Shown: positions 8,563-16,853 of the stretch, piece after piece
Numbering within the stretch: position 1 is the first letter of the stretch
Layout: each line of letters begins with the position of its first letter
Notes under the pieces: generated by a model
The model's input: only the letters and a program-made list of their open reading frames with translations
Database searches by the model: none
Told to the model about the DNA's origin: nothing
Assembly: GCA_035455185.1 (NCBI GenBank)
Contig: DATIFQ010000129.1
Location: 1 to 39,554, forward strand
DNA: 39,554 bases
Reading direction: 5' to 3'
Origin: JAEHDI01 sp035455185
GTDB lineage: Bacteria; Acidobacteriota; Terriglobia; Bryobacterales; Bryobacteraceae
Made by a program: the position numbers and the translations under genes

Positions 8563-11061
8563 ATGCCAACCATCCCAGCTACCCGTCGTGACTTCCTCCG
8601 AGGCGCCGCCCTCGGGACGATTGCCCTCGGCACTTCCGCCCAGTCGCCGACGCGCATCCTCATCGAGGAGGCTCCCGACACCGGCTTCCAGCGCCGCCTC
8701 GCCGAATGCGAGTTGCTCCGAGGCCTGTCCGGCCTTGGCCTGCGCTCCGAAATTCGGTTCGCTACTCCCGGCGAGCGCCCCACCGCCGGCGACATTCTCG
8801 TCACGCTCCGTGTCGAGCCTGCCCGCTCCAAGAACGCCGAGGCTTACTCCATCTCCGCCGCCCGCGGCGCCGTCTCCCTCACCGCTGCGAGCGATCAGGC
8901 CCTCCTTTACGCCGTCTTCGACTTCCTCGAGCGCCAGGGCGTCTTCTTTGGCATCGATGGCGAGAGCTATCCGCTCGATCCCGTCTCCGCGCTCGCCCTG
9001 CCTACGGAAAATCAGCCCTGGACCGCCGAGCCCCGCTTCGCCGTCCGCGGCCTCCTCCCCTGGCCCGACTTCCTGAACTGCATCACCGTCTACAACCAGG
9101 AGGATTTCCGCGCCTACTTCTCCTCCATGCTCCGCATGCGCTTCAACACCTTTGGCATGCACGTCTACACCGGGGCCGATCAGTGGGCCGAGTCGTACCT
9201 GTCGTTCGAGTTCGCCGGCGCCGGACACCTCGCCTTCCTCGATAACACCGCCTCCCACCGGTGGGGCTACCTCCCCCAGCGCACGTCCCGTTTTGGAATG
9301 GGCGCCGCCGACTTCTATGACAGTGAGGTCTTCGGCTCGGACTCCACCCGCCTCGCCCGCGACCCCTGGGAAACCGCCGACCGCGCCCGCAAACTTCTCC
9401 AGGACGGCTTCTCTTTCGCGAATAGTCTCGGCATCCACACCGGCATCGGCTTCGAGCCTTACCAGATCCCCGACGAGATCTGGCGTGCCCTCCCGCCGGA
9501 GGTCAAGCCACAGGAGCTGCCCGGCAGGAATTCAGAGGGCCCACGATTTGACATCGAATCGGTCACCGCGCGCAAGCTCCTGGAAACGCGCCTCGGCCAG
9601 TTGCTCGAAGCCTATCCCGACGTCGAACACGTCTGGCTCTGGGAAGACGAGCACATGAACTGGGAGAGCCGGCGTACCGGCCAGCCCTTCTCCGTCACCC
9701 CGTTCCTCCAGGCACATGATTTTCTCCGCCGCCACGCGCCGAAGAAGCGCCTGGTTGTCGGCGGATGGGGTGGCGTCGCCCGTCACTTCGACGACTTCCA
9801 CAAGCGCTTGCCCATGGACGTCATCTTCACCTGCCTCAGCGACTCTCTCGGCTGGGACCCCGTTCACGAAGTCTTCGGTCGCCTCGAAGGCCGTGAGCGC
9901 TGGCCCATTCCGTGGCTTGAGGACGACCCGGCCATGTGGCTTCCGCAGTTCCACGTCCACCGCTTCGAGATGGACCTGAACCGTGCCGCTCAGTTCGGCT
10001 GCCAGGGCATGATCGGTATCCATTGGCGTCACCGCATCGTCGATCCGACCGCCGCCTTCCAGGCTCGCTTTAGTTGGGACCCGAAGCTCGCGCCCGCAGC
10101 CTATTACCGCGCGTACGCCCGCACCCAGGCCGCCGGCAGCCGCGTGGATCGGCTAGCGGACGTGCTCACCGACGCCGACAAGAACCGCAAGCTGCTCTCC
10201 ACGTTCACCGGCGAGTTCAAGGACGGCCATGCCGTCACCCGGGAATTCTCCGGCGACTACGGCGAAGCGTTCGCCTTCTGGAACGATTACGAGCCCGACC
10301 TCGCGGTCGCCGCCTCGCAGAAGGAAGTTGCCTCCGCCTTGCGGCAGTTGGCGGGCGCCGCGGCATCCGACACCGAAAAAGAGCGGCTCGAGTATCTTAC
10401 CCGCCACGTCGAGTTCCTTGTTCCCTACGCCGAAGCCTGGACCCTCGCTCACCGCCTCCACGGCGTGCTGAAGCAAGCCGGCGAGAGCAAGACGGCCGGC
10501 CGTGTGGACGAAGCCCGCTCCAAAGTACGGAATGAGGGAGTCCCTCTCTGGATGAAGCTGGCGCCCGAGGTCCGCGCCGCCATGCTTCACTTCCAGCGCA
10601 TCGTGGCCAACCGCAACGACCTCGGCACGCTCGCCTCCATGCAGAACAAGTTCGTTCGCCTGGCGCTCTACCGCCTGCCGCTCTCGATCCAGGATTACCT
10701 TGGAGAGATGCCGCCGGAGATCGAATCGCTTCGGGAGCAGATGCTTCGGCCGGACTCCGAAGCTCCTGCGCGCCTCTTCCTGCCCACGCGCCCGACGCTC
10801 CTCCGCCCTGGCGAGTCTCTGCGCATCGTGATCCTCGCCCCCGGCGGCCCGCCACCCGAGAGCGTCGCGCTCTACACGCGCGTCCGCGGAGCCCGGGAGT
10901 GGTTACCCGTTCCGGCGAAGCTCCTTGGCCGGCGCACCTGGGAAGCTACGCTCGGCCCCTTCCGTGCGTCAGGATCACTGATCGACTACTACGCCCGCGC
11001 CGGCCGCCTCACCACCCCCTTCGACGCCCCCCGCCTCTTTTACACCGCCACCCTCCCCTAA
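8563..11061 (+). CDS. Tat-exported glycoside-hydrolase-like protein
   Basis: The product is 832 aa. GGAGG (8553-8557) sets the ATG at 8563. The N-terminus TRRDFLRGAALGTIALG is a twin-arginine signal, so it is exported folded. Residues 30-125 look like the accessory alpha/beta domain found before GH20/GH67-type barrels (ending FDFLERQGVFFG). From PRFAVRGLLPWPDFLN (about 150) to about 500 it reads as a TIM-barrel hydrolase (RMRFNTFGMHVYTG, HVWLWEDEHMNWESR, QGMIGIHWR). The acidic WEDEH segment is a candidate catalytic loop. The final ~100 residues (RPTLLRPGESLRIVILAPG) look like a beta-sandwich. A sugar-cleaving role such as alpha-glucuronidase or hexosaminidase is plausible, but no exact family was assigned. 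A direct repeat GCGAGCG-CAA-GCGAGCG lies between fabG and this gene. Confidence 0.75.
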   Translation: MPTIPATRRDFLRGAALGTIALGTSAQSPTRILIEEAPDTGFQRRLAECELLRGLSGLGLRSEIRFATPGERPTAGDILVTLRVEPARSKNAEAYSISAARGAVSLTAASDQALLYAVFDFLERQGVFFGIDGESYPLDPVSALALPTENQPWTAEPRFAVRGLLPWPDFLNCITVYNQEDFRAYFSSMLRMRFNTFGMHVYTGADQWAESYLSFEFAGAGHLAFLDNTASHRWGYLPQRTSRFGMGAADFYDSEVFGSDSTRLARDPWETADRARKLLQDGFSFANSLGIHTGIGFEPYQIPDEIWRALPPEVKPQELPGRNSEGPRFDIESVTARKLLETRLGQLLEAYPDVEHVWLWEDEHMNWESRRTGQPFSVTPFLQAHDFLRRHAPKKRLVVGGWGGVARHFDDFHKRLPMDVIFTCLSDSLGWDPVHEVFGRLEGRERWPIPWLEDDPAMWLPQFHVHRFEMDLNRAAQFGCQGMIGIHWRHRIVDPTAAFQARFSWDPKLAPAAYYRAYARTQAAGSRVDRLADVLTDADKNRKLLSTFTGEFKDGHAVTREFSGDYGEAFAFWNDYEPDLAVAASQKEVASALRQLAGAAASDTEKERLEYLTRHVEFLVPYAEAWTLAHRLHGVLKQAGESKTAGRVDEARSKVRNEGVPLWMKLAPEVRAAMLHFQRIVANRNDLGTLASMQNKFVRLALYRLPLSIQDYLGEMPPEIESLREQMLRPDSEAPARLFLPTRPTLLRPGESLRIVILAPGGPPPESVALYTRVRGAREWLPVPAKLLGRRTWEATLGPFRASGSLIDYYARAGRLTTPFDAPRLFYTATLP

Positions 11062-11084
11062 CCCGGGACAGTACACTCATTTCC
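11060..11084 (+). repeat. REP-like half repeat, copy at gene end
   Basis: A 25-nt sequence (AACCCGGGACAG followed by TACACTCATTTCC) begins inside the TAA stop of the preceding gene. It is repeated exactly at 33214-33238. Its GGGAC-G-AC-TC-ATTTC skeleton resembles the left arm of the 66-nt hairpins at 18308 and 27893. Confidence 0.7.
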
Positions 11085-11115
11085 TAATTTCGATGCTCCG
11101 CCGCGGCGTCAGCCT

Positions 11116-12321
11116 CTACTTCACCGCCGCTTGGAGTTCCCTCGCCAGGTCTCCTCGCCGCCCCACCGCCACCGCCTCCAGCCTTAGCCACTCCGCCATC
11201 GTCCTGAGTTCCGACGCCAGCGCCCGCGCGACCTCGCCCCGATTCACGCCCCGTTCCGCATACGCAGCCGGCACGACCAGCCTGCGACCCGAACGATCCG
11301 CCTTCACGTCCACCCGCGCCACCAGCCCGTCGCCCAGCAGGAACGGCAGCACGTAATACCCCCACCGACGCTTCTCTTCCGGCACAAAGATCTCGACCCG
11401 ATACTGAAACCCGAACAGCCGCTCCGCGCGCGGGCGATGCCACACCACCGGATCGAACGGCGCAACCAGCGCCGCTGCATCGACCTGCCCCGGCGCACGC
11501 GCACCCGCATCCAGATACGCCGTTTCCGGCCATCCCTCCACCCGCACCTCGCACAATTCGCCCGTCTCCACCAGTTCCTCGATCCGCGGCCTCACCTCCC
11601 GTATCGGCATGCGATAGTAATCCGCCAGGTCCGCCGCCGTCCCGACCCCGCACGACCGCGCCGCCATCCGCAACAGTTCCCGCTGCGCCTCCTCGCGCGA
11701 TACACGCCGGTCAAGGTGTTCGACCGGCACAACTCGCTCCGCCATGTCGAACACCCGCGCGAAGTTCGGTCGTCTTCCCGCCACCGCCAGTACCCCGCGC
11801 CCGAACAACGCTTCGAGCACCGCCCGCGGAACCGTCCCGATCCACGTACCCTCCAGACGCCGGGAAACGCCCTCGCGCTCCGGCAGATCATCCGCGCTCA
11901 GCGGCCCACGCTCTCGCACCTCGCCTAGCACCCACTCCACGTAATCAGGATTCCGCTCCAGGAACGTTTCGAAGCCCCACGGCCGCACGCGATGGTTCTC
12001 CATCCGGTGACGCAGCAGTGGCCAGCTTTCCACCGGCACGATCGACGCTTCATGCGCCCACTGCTCCGTGAACCCACGGCGCCCGTATACCACTCCATCC
12101 AGAAGTTTTCGGTCATATGGCCCCAGGCGCGAAAACGGCGCCAGATAGTGCGCCGGAGTGAGTACATTGACGTAGTCGATCTGCACCAGCCCGAGTTGCC
12201 GGATCGTCCGCGCAATATCGCGCGCCCCTACCCGCCCGTGTGGCGGCCGTGAACGGTCGAATCCCTGCGCCACTAACGCGATCCGCCGCGCCTCGCTCAA
12301 GGAAAGTTCTTCCCCATCCAT
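11116..12321 (-). CDS. YcaQ-like winged-helix DNA glycosylase family protein
   Basis: The product is 401 aa and fits the HTH_42/YcaQ (AlkX) family in length and pattern. The N-terminal LSLSEARRIALVAQGF and GLVQIDYVNVLTPAHYLAPFSRLG contain the Q-x-D signature (Q-I-D) linked to catalysis in AlkZ/YcaQ glycosylases. ERLFGFQYRVEIFVPEEKR and RWGYYVLPFLLGDGLVARVD form the conserved C-terminal beta region. Characterised members unhook interstrand crosslinks or excise alkylated bases; others are annotated only as winged-helix proteins. It should be cytoplasmic. It is a single gene, divergent from the CFA-like gene over 91 bases. The activity is inferred from the family. Confidence 0.85.
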   Translation of the reverse strand: MDGEELSLSEARRIALVAQGFDRSRPPHGRVGARDIARTIRQLGLVQIDYVNVLTPAHYLAPFSRLGPYDRKLLDGVVYGRRGFTEQWAHEASIVPVESWPLLRHRMENHRVRPWGFETFLERNPDYVEWVLGEVRERGPLSADDLPEREGVSRRLEGTWIGTVPRAVLEALFGRGVLAVAGRRPNFARVFDMAERVVPVEHLDRRVSREEAQRELLRMAARSCGVGTAADLADYYRMPIREVRPRIEELVETGELCEVRVEGWPETAYLDAGARAPGQVDAAALVAPFDPVVWHRPRAERLFGFQYRVEIFVPEEKRRWGYYVLPFLLGDGLVARVDVKADRSGRRLVVPAAYAERGVNRGEVARALASELRTMAEWLRLEAVAVGRRGDLARELQAAVK

Positions 12322-12391
12322 CAGCCCCTCATACTAGCCCATTGACCCTGCAACCCTCCCGGCGCACAATTTCAATAGGACGGAACATCAA

Positions 12392-12412
12392 GCGAAAAGG
12401 GGGGCTGACTCC
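12392..12412 (+). repeat. degenerate REP-like half repeat
   Basis: GCGAAAAGGGGGGCTGACTCC resembles the half repeat at 27837 (GCGAAACCCGGGACTGACTCC). It ends exactly before the TTG start of the next gene and also supplies that gene's purine-rich ribosome binding site. Confidence 0.5.
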
Positions 12413-13612
12413 TTGTTCACGGTGACGTTCTCCCACCCAAAACTTCGGGAGCAGGCTTTCAGTGGGGACCTGTACGGCACGGCGCTCGCCTACGTTCGTG
12501 GTGACGTCGACGTAGCCGGCGATGTCGTCGCGGCCGTTCGCTTCTTCGAAAACCAGGCTCGTCGCGGCTGGCGGCAGGCTCGCCACAACCTGCTCGGCCG
12601 AATGGGCCGCTGGCGCCTCGAGCCATGGTGGCAGAGCCGCCGCCGTGCAGCCGAGAATATCCGCCACCACTACGACCGCTCGAACGACTTCTACCTCCAG
12701 TTTCTCGACCGTGGCATGACGTATTCGTGCGCCTATTTCAAAAACCCGGAATGGGACATCAGCCGCGCTCAAGAGGCGAAACTCGACCTCATCCTCCGGA
12801 AGCTGGACCTCCGGCCGGGTGAACGGTTCCTCGACATAGGCTGCGGCTGGGGGTCTCTGGTTGAGGAGGCCGCGCGCCGGGGCGCCGCGGCAACCGGCTG
12901 CACTCTCAGCCCCGCCCAGCATGAATTCGCCCTCGAAAGGCTCCGGACGGGTTCCGCCGGCCCCACCGTCCTCCGCACCGACTACCGCGACCTCTCCGGC
13001 CAGTGGGACAAGATCGCTTCCATCGGAATGTTCGAGCACGTCGGCCGCCGGCGTCTCCCCGCATATTTCCGCAAAGTGTACGATCTGCTCTCCCCCACTG
13101 GCCTTTTCCTGAACCACGGCATCGTTCGCCCGCAAACCGCCCGGGAGGGTGTTGAGTCCCTCTTCCTCCGCCGAAAAGTCTTCCCAGGATCGGAGCTCCC
13201 CCACCTCGGAGAGCTAATCCGCGCCTCCGAGGAAGCCGGCTTCGAAGTCCTCGACGTCGAAAACCTGCGTCCTCATTACGCCCTCACTTGCCGCGCTTGG
13301 GTCGAACGGCTGTTGCGGAACGAGGAAGCGTGCGTGCGCTTCGCGGGCCGCGAGACGCACCGTACCTGGGTGCTCTACCTCGCCGCCTGCGCGCACCAGT
13401 TCGAGACCGGCTGCATGGACATCTACCAGACGCTGCTCGCCCGCCGCTCGAGCCCCCACGGCCGCCGCCTCACCCGCGAGTATATGTATAACGGCGTGAG
13501 CGCAAGGGCGGAAGTTTCAGGTAGTGAGGGGGCGCCGCGCTGTGCAGATGTAACCCAGGGTGAACCGGTTATCCCGATCCAGGAAGTCAAGAAGCGGCAG
13601 CGCCAGGGCTAG
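12413..13612 (+). CDS. cyclopropane-fatty-acyl-phospholipid synthase-like methyltransferase
   Basis: The product is 399 aa from TTG 12413 (AGGGGGG about 8 bases upstream); GTG 12422 is an alternative. The CFA family signature is clear: HYDRSNDFYLQFL (about 83-95), MTYSCAYFKNPEWDI, then SAM motif I FLDIGCGWGS (139-148), GCTLSPAQ, SIGMFEHVGRR and a C-terminal YLAACAHQFETGCMDIYQ segment. The enzyme should add a methylene group from SAM to unsaturated phospholipid acyl chains at the membrane. Family members of unknown specificity also exist. The last ~35 residues after LTREYMYN look unlike CFA and lie in a 96-bp overlap with the convergent methyltransferase gene. The true end may have been lost and the frame read through. 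Confidence 0.85.
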   Translation: MFTVTFSHPKLREQAFSGDLYGTALAYVRGDVDVAGDVVAAVRFFENQARRGWRQARHNLLGRMGRWRLEPWWQSRRRAAENIRHHYDRSNDFYLQFLDRGMTYSCAYFKNPEWDISRAQEAKLDLILRKLDLRPGERFLDIGCGWGSLVEEAARRGAAATGCTLSPAQHEFALERLRTGSAGPTVLRTDYRDLSGQWDKIASIGMFEHVGRRRLPAYFRKVYDLLSPTGLFLNHGIVRPQTAREGVESLFLRRKVFPGSELPHLGELIRASEEAGFEVLDVENLRPHYALTCRAWVERLLRNEEACVRFAGRETHRTWVLYLAACAHQFETGCMDIYQTLLARRSSPHGRRLTREYMYNGVSARAEVSGSEGAPRCADVTQGEPVIPIQEVKKRQRQG

Positions 13613-14248
13613 TGGAGCCAATAAGAGCGCGGCGAGAGGAAAGACGATCACTGGAATAAACTCGAGTCCATCGAAAAGCCGCCGTGACAGCAATCGGAAG
13701 AGTCCACCCACTGGTTTGATGATAATCTCTGTAAATCCAGCACTCTCTAGCAGGTACTCTACTCCGAACCGAGTGAAACGATAGTAGTCGTGCGGCGCCT
13801 GGTTGATCTCCGATTCCTGCTGGACGACCAGCAGGAGTCCTCCGCCGGGCTTGAGAGTCCGGACGAGCTCTCGCAGAACCAGCCCCGGTTCACAAACATG
13901 TTCCAGTGTCAGCAAATTGACGCACGCGTCAAAGCGTTTCTCGGGAAACGGCAGAGTCGCCGGGTCGCCAATCACGTGAGGACGGCGCTGGCTGCGCCCG
14001 TTACGAGCGGTTGAGAGTTCTAGGCTGCAATAGCGATGTCTCTTGAAATGACTGGTATTGCCGATTTCGCCTGAGCTCACGCCGAGCACCCGCGAGTCGG
14101 CAGCGGTGCTTTCGGTGAACTCCGCCACGGTTCTCTCAACCACTTCTTCAAAATGAAGGAGCGACTGACCGATCATCTCAGCCATTCGCAGGATCGGGCC
14201 CTTCTGCGCAGAGCGTGCGCGTTTGGACGCTTTAAGAGTCGTATGCAT
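13517..14248 (-). CDS. class I SAM-dependent methyltransferase (Methyltransf_11-like)
   Basis: The product is 243 aa. It starts at ATG 14248 behind GAAGGGA. The SAM fold is recognisable: VLGVSSGEIGNT in place of the glycine-rich motif I (about 55-66, unusual, lacking GxGxG), DPATLPFPEKRFDACVNLLTLEHVCEP (motifs II-III), LVRTLKPGGGLLLVV, then APHDYYRFTRFGVEYLLESAGF, common in sugar or lipid methyltransferases. Residues ~200-225 are hydrophobic (VIVFPLAALLLAPLALALPLL), suggesting a membrane-associated tail. It is the last gene of the operon starting at 16668, 39 bases after the TadG-like gene. It could modify a surface glycan or lipid, but the substrate is unknown. Its 3' end overlaps the CFA-like gene. 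Confidence 0.8.
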   Translation of the reverse strand: MHTTLKASKRARSAQKGPILRMAEMIGQSLLHFEEVVERTVAEFTESTAADSRVLGVSSGEIGNTSHFKRHRYCSLELSTARNGRSQRRPHVIGDPATLPFPEKRFDACVNLLTLEHVCEPGLVLRELVRTLKPGGGLLLVVQQESEINQAPHDYYRFTRFGVEYLLESAGFTEIIIKPVGGLFRLLSRRLFDGLEFIPVIVFPLAALLLAPLALALPLLDFLDRDNRFTLGYICTARRPLTT

Positions 14249-14287
14249 GGCTCGTCCCTTCCCCTCGTCGTGCCTCTGCGCCGGCAG

Positions 14288-16099
14288 CTATTCGATGAGC
14301 GCGATAACGGTCCGTACGAGTGGAAGGTTGAGGGGTCGTAGGTGCACGTTCGAGTTGGCATGGACCTTCAGAGCGCCCGTGATCAGTTGCAGCGGCGCGT
14401 CGTAGCCGCCTCCGCCTAGCATCGAGGTCCACGATCCGCGAGGCTGATAGGATACGCCCCAAAAATGAAGGTTCGGTGACGCCTGAAACACCAGTTCGGT
14501 CGATGCCGAGCTCCACAACGCCGTGTTCGGGCATTCCGGTTGCCCGCAACTGGTGTCGATGTATCCTCTCCCTGTGTACTTGATGATTGAGTTCGCTTGA
14601 TCCTGCCACAGAACGACCGGAGCGTAGAGCTTCATCTCGCTAGGCAATGCTTCGTGCTCCCTGTTCAAGCCGTGCAGGTTGATAGATACTGACGAGCTGT
14701 TGCCGGATTGGAAGCCCGACATTCCGTGCCTCAGGTCTGAAGCAATGGTCTGGACAAGTGGCGGTATTTCGAGCGTCGCGGTCCCATCCGGCCCGCCGTG
14801 GTAGTTCGGATCGGTAAAGACGAAGATCTCGCCGGCATTCGCTGGCGTATCGTACCCGGTCGTCTTGTCTTTCAGAGTCATGTTGACGCTGATATCAAAC
14901 AGCGGGGCCGGCTTGTTGGCTTGCGGCTTTGCCCCAACGAAGAAGTAACTTCCCGGACCGAAGGTGATGGTTGTGCCGGCGGACTGGTTCGTTACCCCGC
15001 CGAAGAAGGCGTACCGTCCGAAGCCGGTACCACCGTCGCCAAACTCGAGGTTTCCTTGCAGGCGAATGGGGTCGCCCGTGGCGTACGGTTGCCCCTGTGC
15101 GTTAATCGCCATCGCATAATAGTTTCCCGGTTGCACAACCAGAGGGTTGTTGGGATCGGCGCTTCCGGAAAGCGTTCCCCCAAGCACGGGACGGTCCGCT
15201 AGGCCCCTTGGAGGTGGTGGTTGGCCTTTTCCGCGCACCGGGTCCGTGAAATAGCGCGTGTCGGGTTTTCCGCTGTCGGGCTGTGCGGTCCAAGTCGCGC
15301 CCCCGGACAACGTGTAACTTCCGGACTCTCGAATGTAGGTGAAAGGGGCTATAACCGCGCCGCCCCCGGTGTTCTCGCCGGCAAACCTGGCGTCTACGTC
15401 AGCCCCGTGCTTGGTAGAGGCCATCATGATTCCGCCTTCCGCTTGCAGGGCGTGCAGGCCTTGGTTGTCGTTCGCTTGAATCAACGCATTCACTCCGCAA
15501 ACTGAGGAGTTCGCATTTCCCATAGGCAGGCAGTCGTTCTCCCGGTTCAGCAAAATCAGGGAGCCCGGAACAATGGAGTCGACCACACCGGCCGTGGCTC
15601 GAACCGATGACGTTCCGACGAGGTTCCCCATCATCGCGGAGAACAACTGCGGGATCCGCTCGGCCGCCGTCGCCCTGACCCAGTAGTTGACCTTTACCCC
15701 GGACACGTCAGGAACAGCCGGACCCACACCCGACGTCATCACCACCTGCTGCCGTCCATCCCTGCCGCCGGTACGGAACCCGTTCTCTGAGGCGTAGAGA
15801 CAAGCTACCTCGATGTCACTTGAGGGTGGAGTCCCAATCGATGCTGGACAGGGAGTGGCCTCCTGACAGGTCATGCCGGCGCCGCACGTCCATGGGCCCT
15901 CCTCTCCTACCCCTTCGAGGACGCTCGTGGCTGCGGCGAGAACGGACGCATCCACGGCCGCCTGGGCCGATTTCTTTACAAAATACATCCAGCCCAAATC
16001 AAGTGCCAGACCCAAAACTCCGGACATGGTTAGAAGCGACAGAGCGACCATCGGCAACACTTGGCCCTTTGGCCTTCTACTGTACCTTTTTGAAACCAT
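14288..16099 (-). CDS. TadG-like exported surface protein (paralogue 2)
   Basis: The product is 603 aa. It starts at ATG 16099, with TGAGGTGAAAT directly upstream. The N-terminal RRPKGQVLPMVALSLLTMSGVLGLALDLGW and YFVKKSAQAAVDASVLAAA match the Tad segment of the 3648-5411 protein. The rest is extracytoplasmic and beta-rich, with the same landmarks: GEIFVFTDPNYHG, LHGL, APVVLWQDQANSIIKY, SPNLHFWGVSYQPRG, and a final ALIE. The two proteins are diverged paralogues. Conserved Cys pairs (TCGAGMTC, SCGQPEC) suggest disulfides outside the cell. It is the second gene of the operon 16668-13517, 38 bases after the hybrid protein. Its role is probably cell surface or matrix. No pilus machinery is nearby. 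Confidence 0.8.
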   Translation of the reverse strand: MVSKRYSRRPKGQVLPMVALSLLTMSGVLGLALDLGWMYFVKKSAQAAVDASVLAAATSVLEGVGEEGPWTCGAGMTCQEATPCPASIGTPPSSDIEVACLYASENGFRTGGRDGRQQVVMTSGVGPAVPDVSGVKVNYWVRATAAERIPQLFSAMMGNLVGTSSVRATAGVVDSIVPGSLILLNRENDCLPMGNANSSVCGVNALIQANDNQGLHALQAEGGIMMASTKHGADVDARFAGENTGGGAVIAPFTYIRESGSYTLSGGATWTAQPDSGKPDTRYFTDPVRGKGQPPPPRGLADRPVLGGTLSGSADPNNPLVVQPGNYYAMAINAQGQPYATGDPIRLQGNLEFGDGGTGFGRYAFFGGVTNQSAGTTITFGPGSYFFVGAKPQANKPAPLFDISVNMTLKDKTTGYDTPANAGEIFVFTDPNYHGGPDGTATLEIPPLVQTIASDLRHGMSGFQSGNSSSVSINLHGLNREHEALPSEMKLYAPVVLWQDQANSIIKYTGRGYIDTSCGQPECPNTALWSSASTELVFQASPNLHFWGVSYQPRGSWTSMLGGGGYDAPLQLITGALKVHANSNVHLRPLNLPLVRTVIALIE

Positions 16100-16137
16100 A
16101 TTTCACCTCACTACTAATCGCCACGGACCCAAAGTGG

Positions 16138-16668
16138 TCAGTAAATCGGGAGTCCCTTCCCGGCTCCGATGGTCTTCCCAAACAGAAGGACGCTGTAAGC
16201 CCCAGGGATGGAGACCGAGGCCCCGGTGCTCTCGTTTCTTAAACCGATCTCGTCATAGATCACGTCATGGAGAACCAGGAACTGTCCGACAGGACACGCT
16301 TCCGTTGGGCCAGGCGGCGACAAGGAGATTTCCCCTGACACGGTGCCGGCTTTAGACGACGTGAAAGCGTCAGTGGACCAAACGGCTGAATTCACCGCCG
16401 ATCTCGGTGTGCCGGTGGGGTGTCTGGTCCCACCCTCGACGCACCAATAGGTTGCCGTGGCAGTGGCCGTGACTAGGTACGAGTACTGGAGCCCCGGAGA
16501 CAGTCCCGTCTCCCGCCAGGAAACCTGCAGTTTGCCGCCTGAGTCCGCACTCGCCTTTGCTTGTGTGAATTCTGCAGCGACTGCCAGTCCGGACATGGCG
16601 AGAAGCGACAAAGTGACCAGCGGGAAAACCTGGCCTCGCCGCCTTTGGAAGGACCTGCCTGAAAACAT
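16138..16668 (-). CDS. hybrid: TadG-type N-terminal segment fused to secreted domain
   Basis: The product is 176 aa. ATG 16668 follows TGAGGTGATAT, nearly identical to the leader of the next gene. The first ~27 residues (RRRGQVFPLVTLSLLAMSGLAVAAEF) copy the Tad anchor of its neighbour, but the following D-A-A-A-L-A helix is missing. From about residue 35 a different domain begins: VSWRETGLSPGLQYSYLVTA, TATATYWCVEGG, ISLSPPGPTEACPVGQFLVLHDVIYDEI, ESTGASVSIPG. This pattern (TATYxC...P, then CPxGQ-L-L-V-Y) occurs in secreted proteins of several phyla, with two Cys that may pair. It is the first gene of a three-gene operon with a strong promoter upstream. The function is unknown. The N-terminus may act as signal or anchor. 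Confidence 0.75.
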   Translation of the reverse strand: MFSGRSFQRRRGQVFPLVTLSLLAMSGLAVAAEFTQAKASADSGGKLQVSWRETGLSPGLQYSYLVTATATATYWCVEGGTRHPTGTPRSAVNSAVWSTDAFTSSKAGTVSGEISLSPPGPTEACPVGQFLVLHDVIYDEIGLRNESTGASVSIPGAYSVLLFGKTIGAGKGLPIY

Positions 16669-16693
16669 ATATCACCTCATTACCAAGAAGATA

Positions 16694-16712
16694 TTAGTAC
16701 TATACGTACTAA
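16694..16712 (-). promoter_or_regulatory. palindrome, likely operator or leader hairpin
   Basis: TTAGTAC-TATAC-GTACTAA is a perfect 7-bp inverted repeat with a 5-nt centre. It lies about 10-28 bases after the predicted start of the minus-strand operon transcript. It could bind a dimeric repressor or fold in the leader RNA. Confidence 0.5.
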
Positions 16713-16728
16713 AACTATCATATCCGAT

Positions 16729-16756
16729 ATAATACGTCGTTTCGGAAGAATGTCAA
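16729..16756 (-). promoter_or_regulatory. sigma70-type promoter of the 16668-13517 operon
   Basis: On the minus strand TTGACA (16756-16751, perfect -35), a 16-bp spacer and TATTAT (16734-16729, 5 of 6) form a near-consensus promoter. The start point would be about 16722, giving a ~54-base leader before ATG 16668. The region is clearly AT-richer than its surroundings. Confidence 0.7.
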
Positions 16757-16790
16757 GAGGTTTTCTTCCCCCAATTGAGTTTTTTTCGTG

Positions 16791-16820
16791 TTTCACTCAG
16801 GATTTTTGTCGGACTATAAT
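16791..16820 (+). promoter_or_regulatory. promoter of radical-SAM gene
   Basis: TATAAT at 16815-16820 is a perfect -10. TTTCAC at 16791-16796 is a weak -35 with an 18-bp spacer. The start would be about 16827, some 27 bases before ATG 16854. Confidence 0.5.
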
Positions 16821-16853
16821 TGAACTGCCAACTCCGGCGACACGGTGCTGCTC

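Noticed and set aside
7753..9438. 561-codon open frame on the minus strand across fabG and the Tat hydrolase
   Set aside because: It is antisense to two well-supported genes, Gly/Glu/Asp-rich, and has no recognisable family.
3439..16705. Shared 9-mer GTACTATAC upstream of both TadG-like loci
   Set aside because: It lies in opposite orientation relative to the genes and at different distances, so it is likely chance. It is kept only as a side note.
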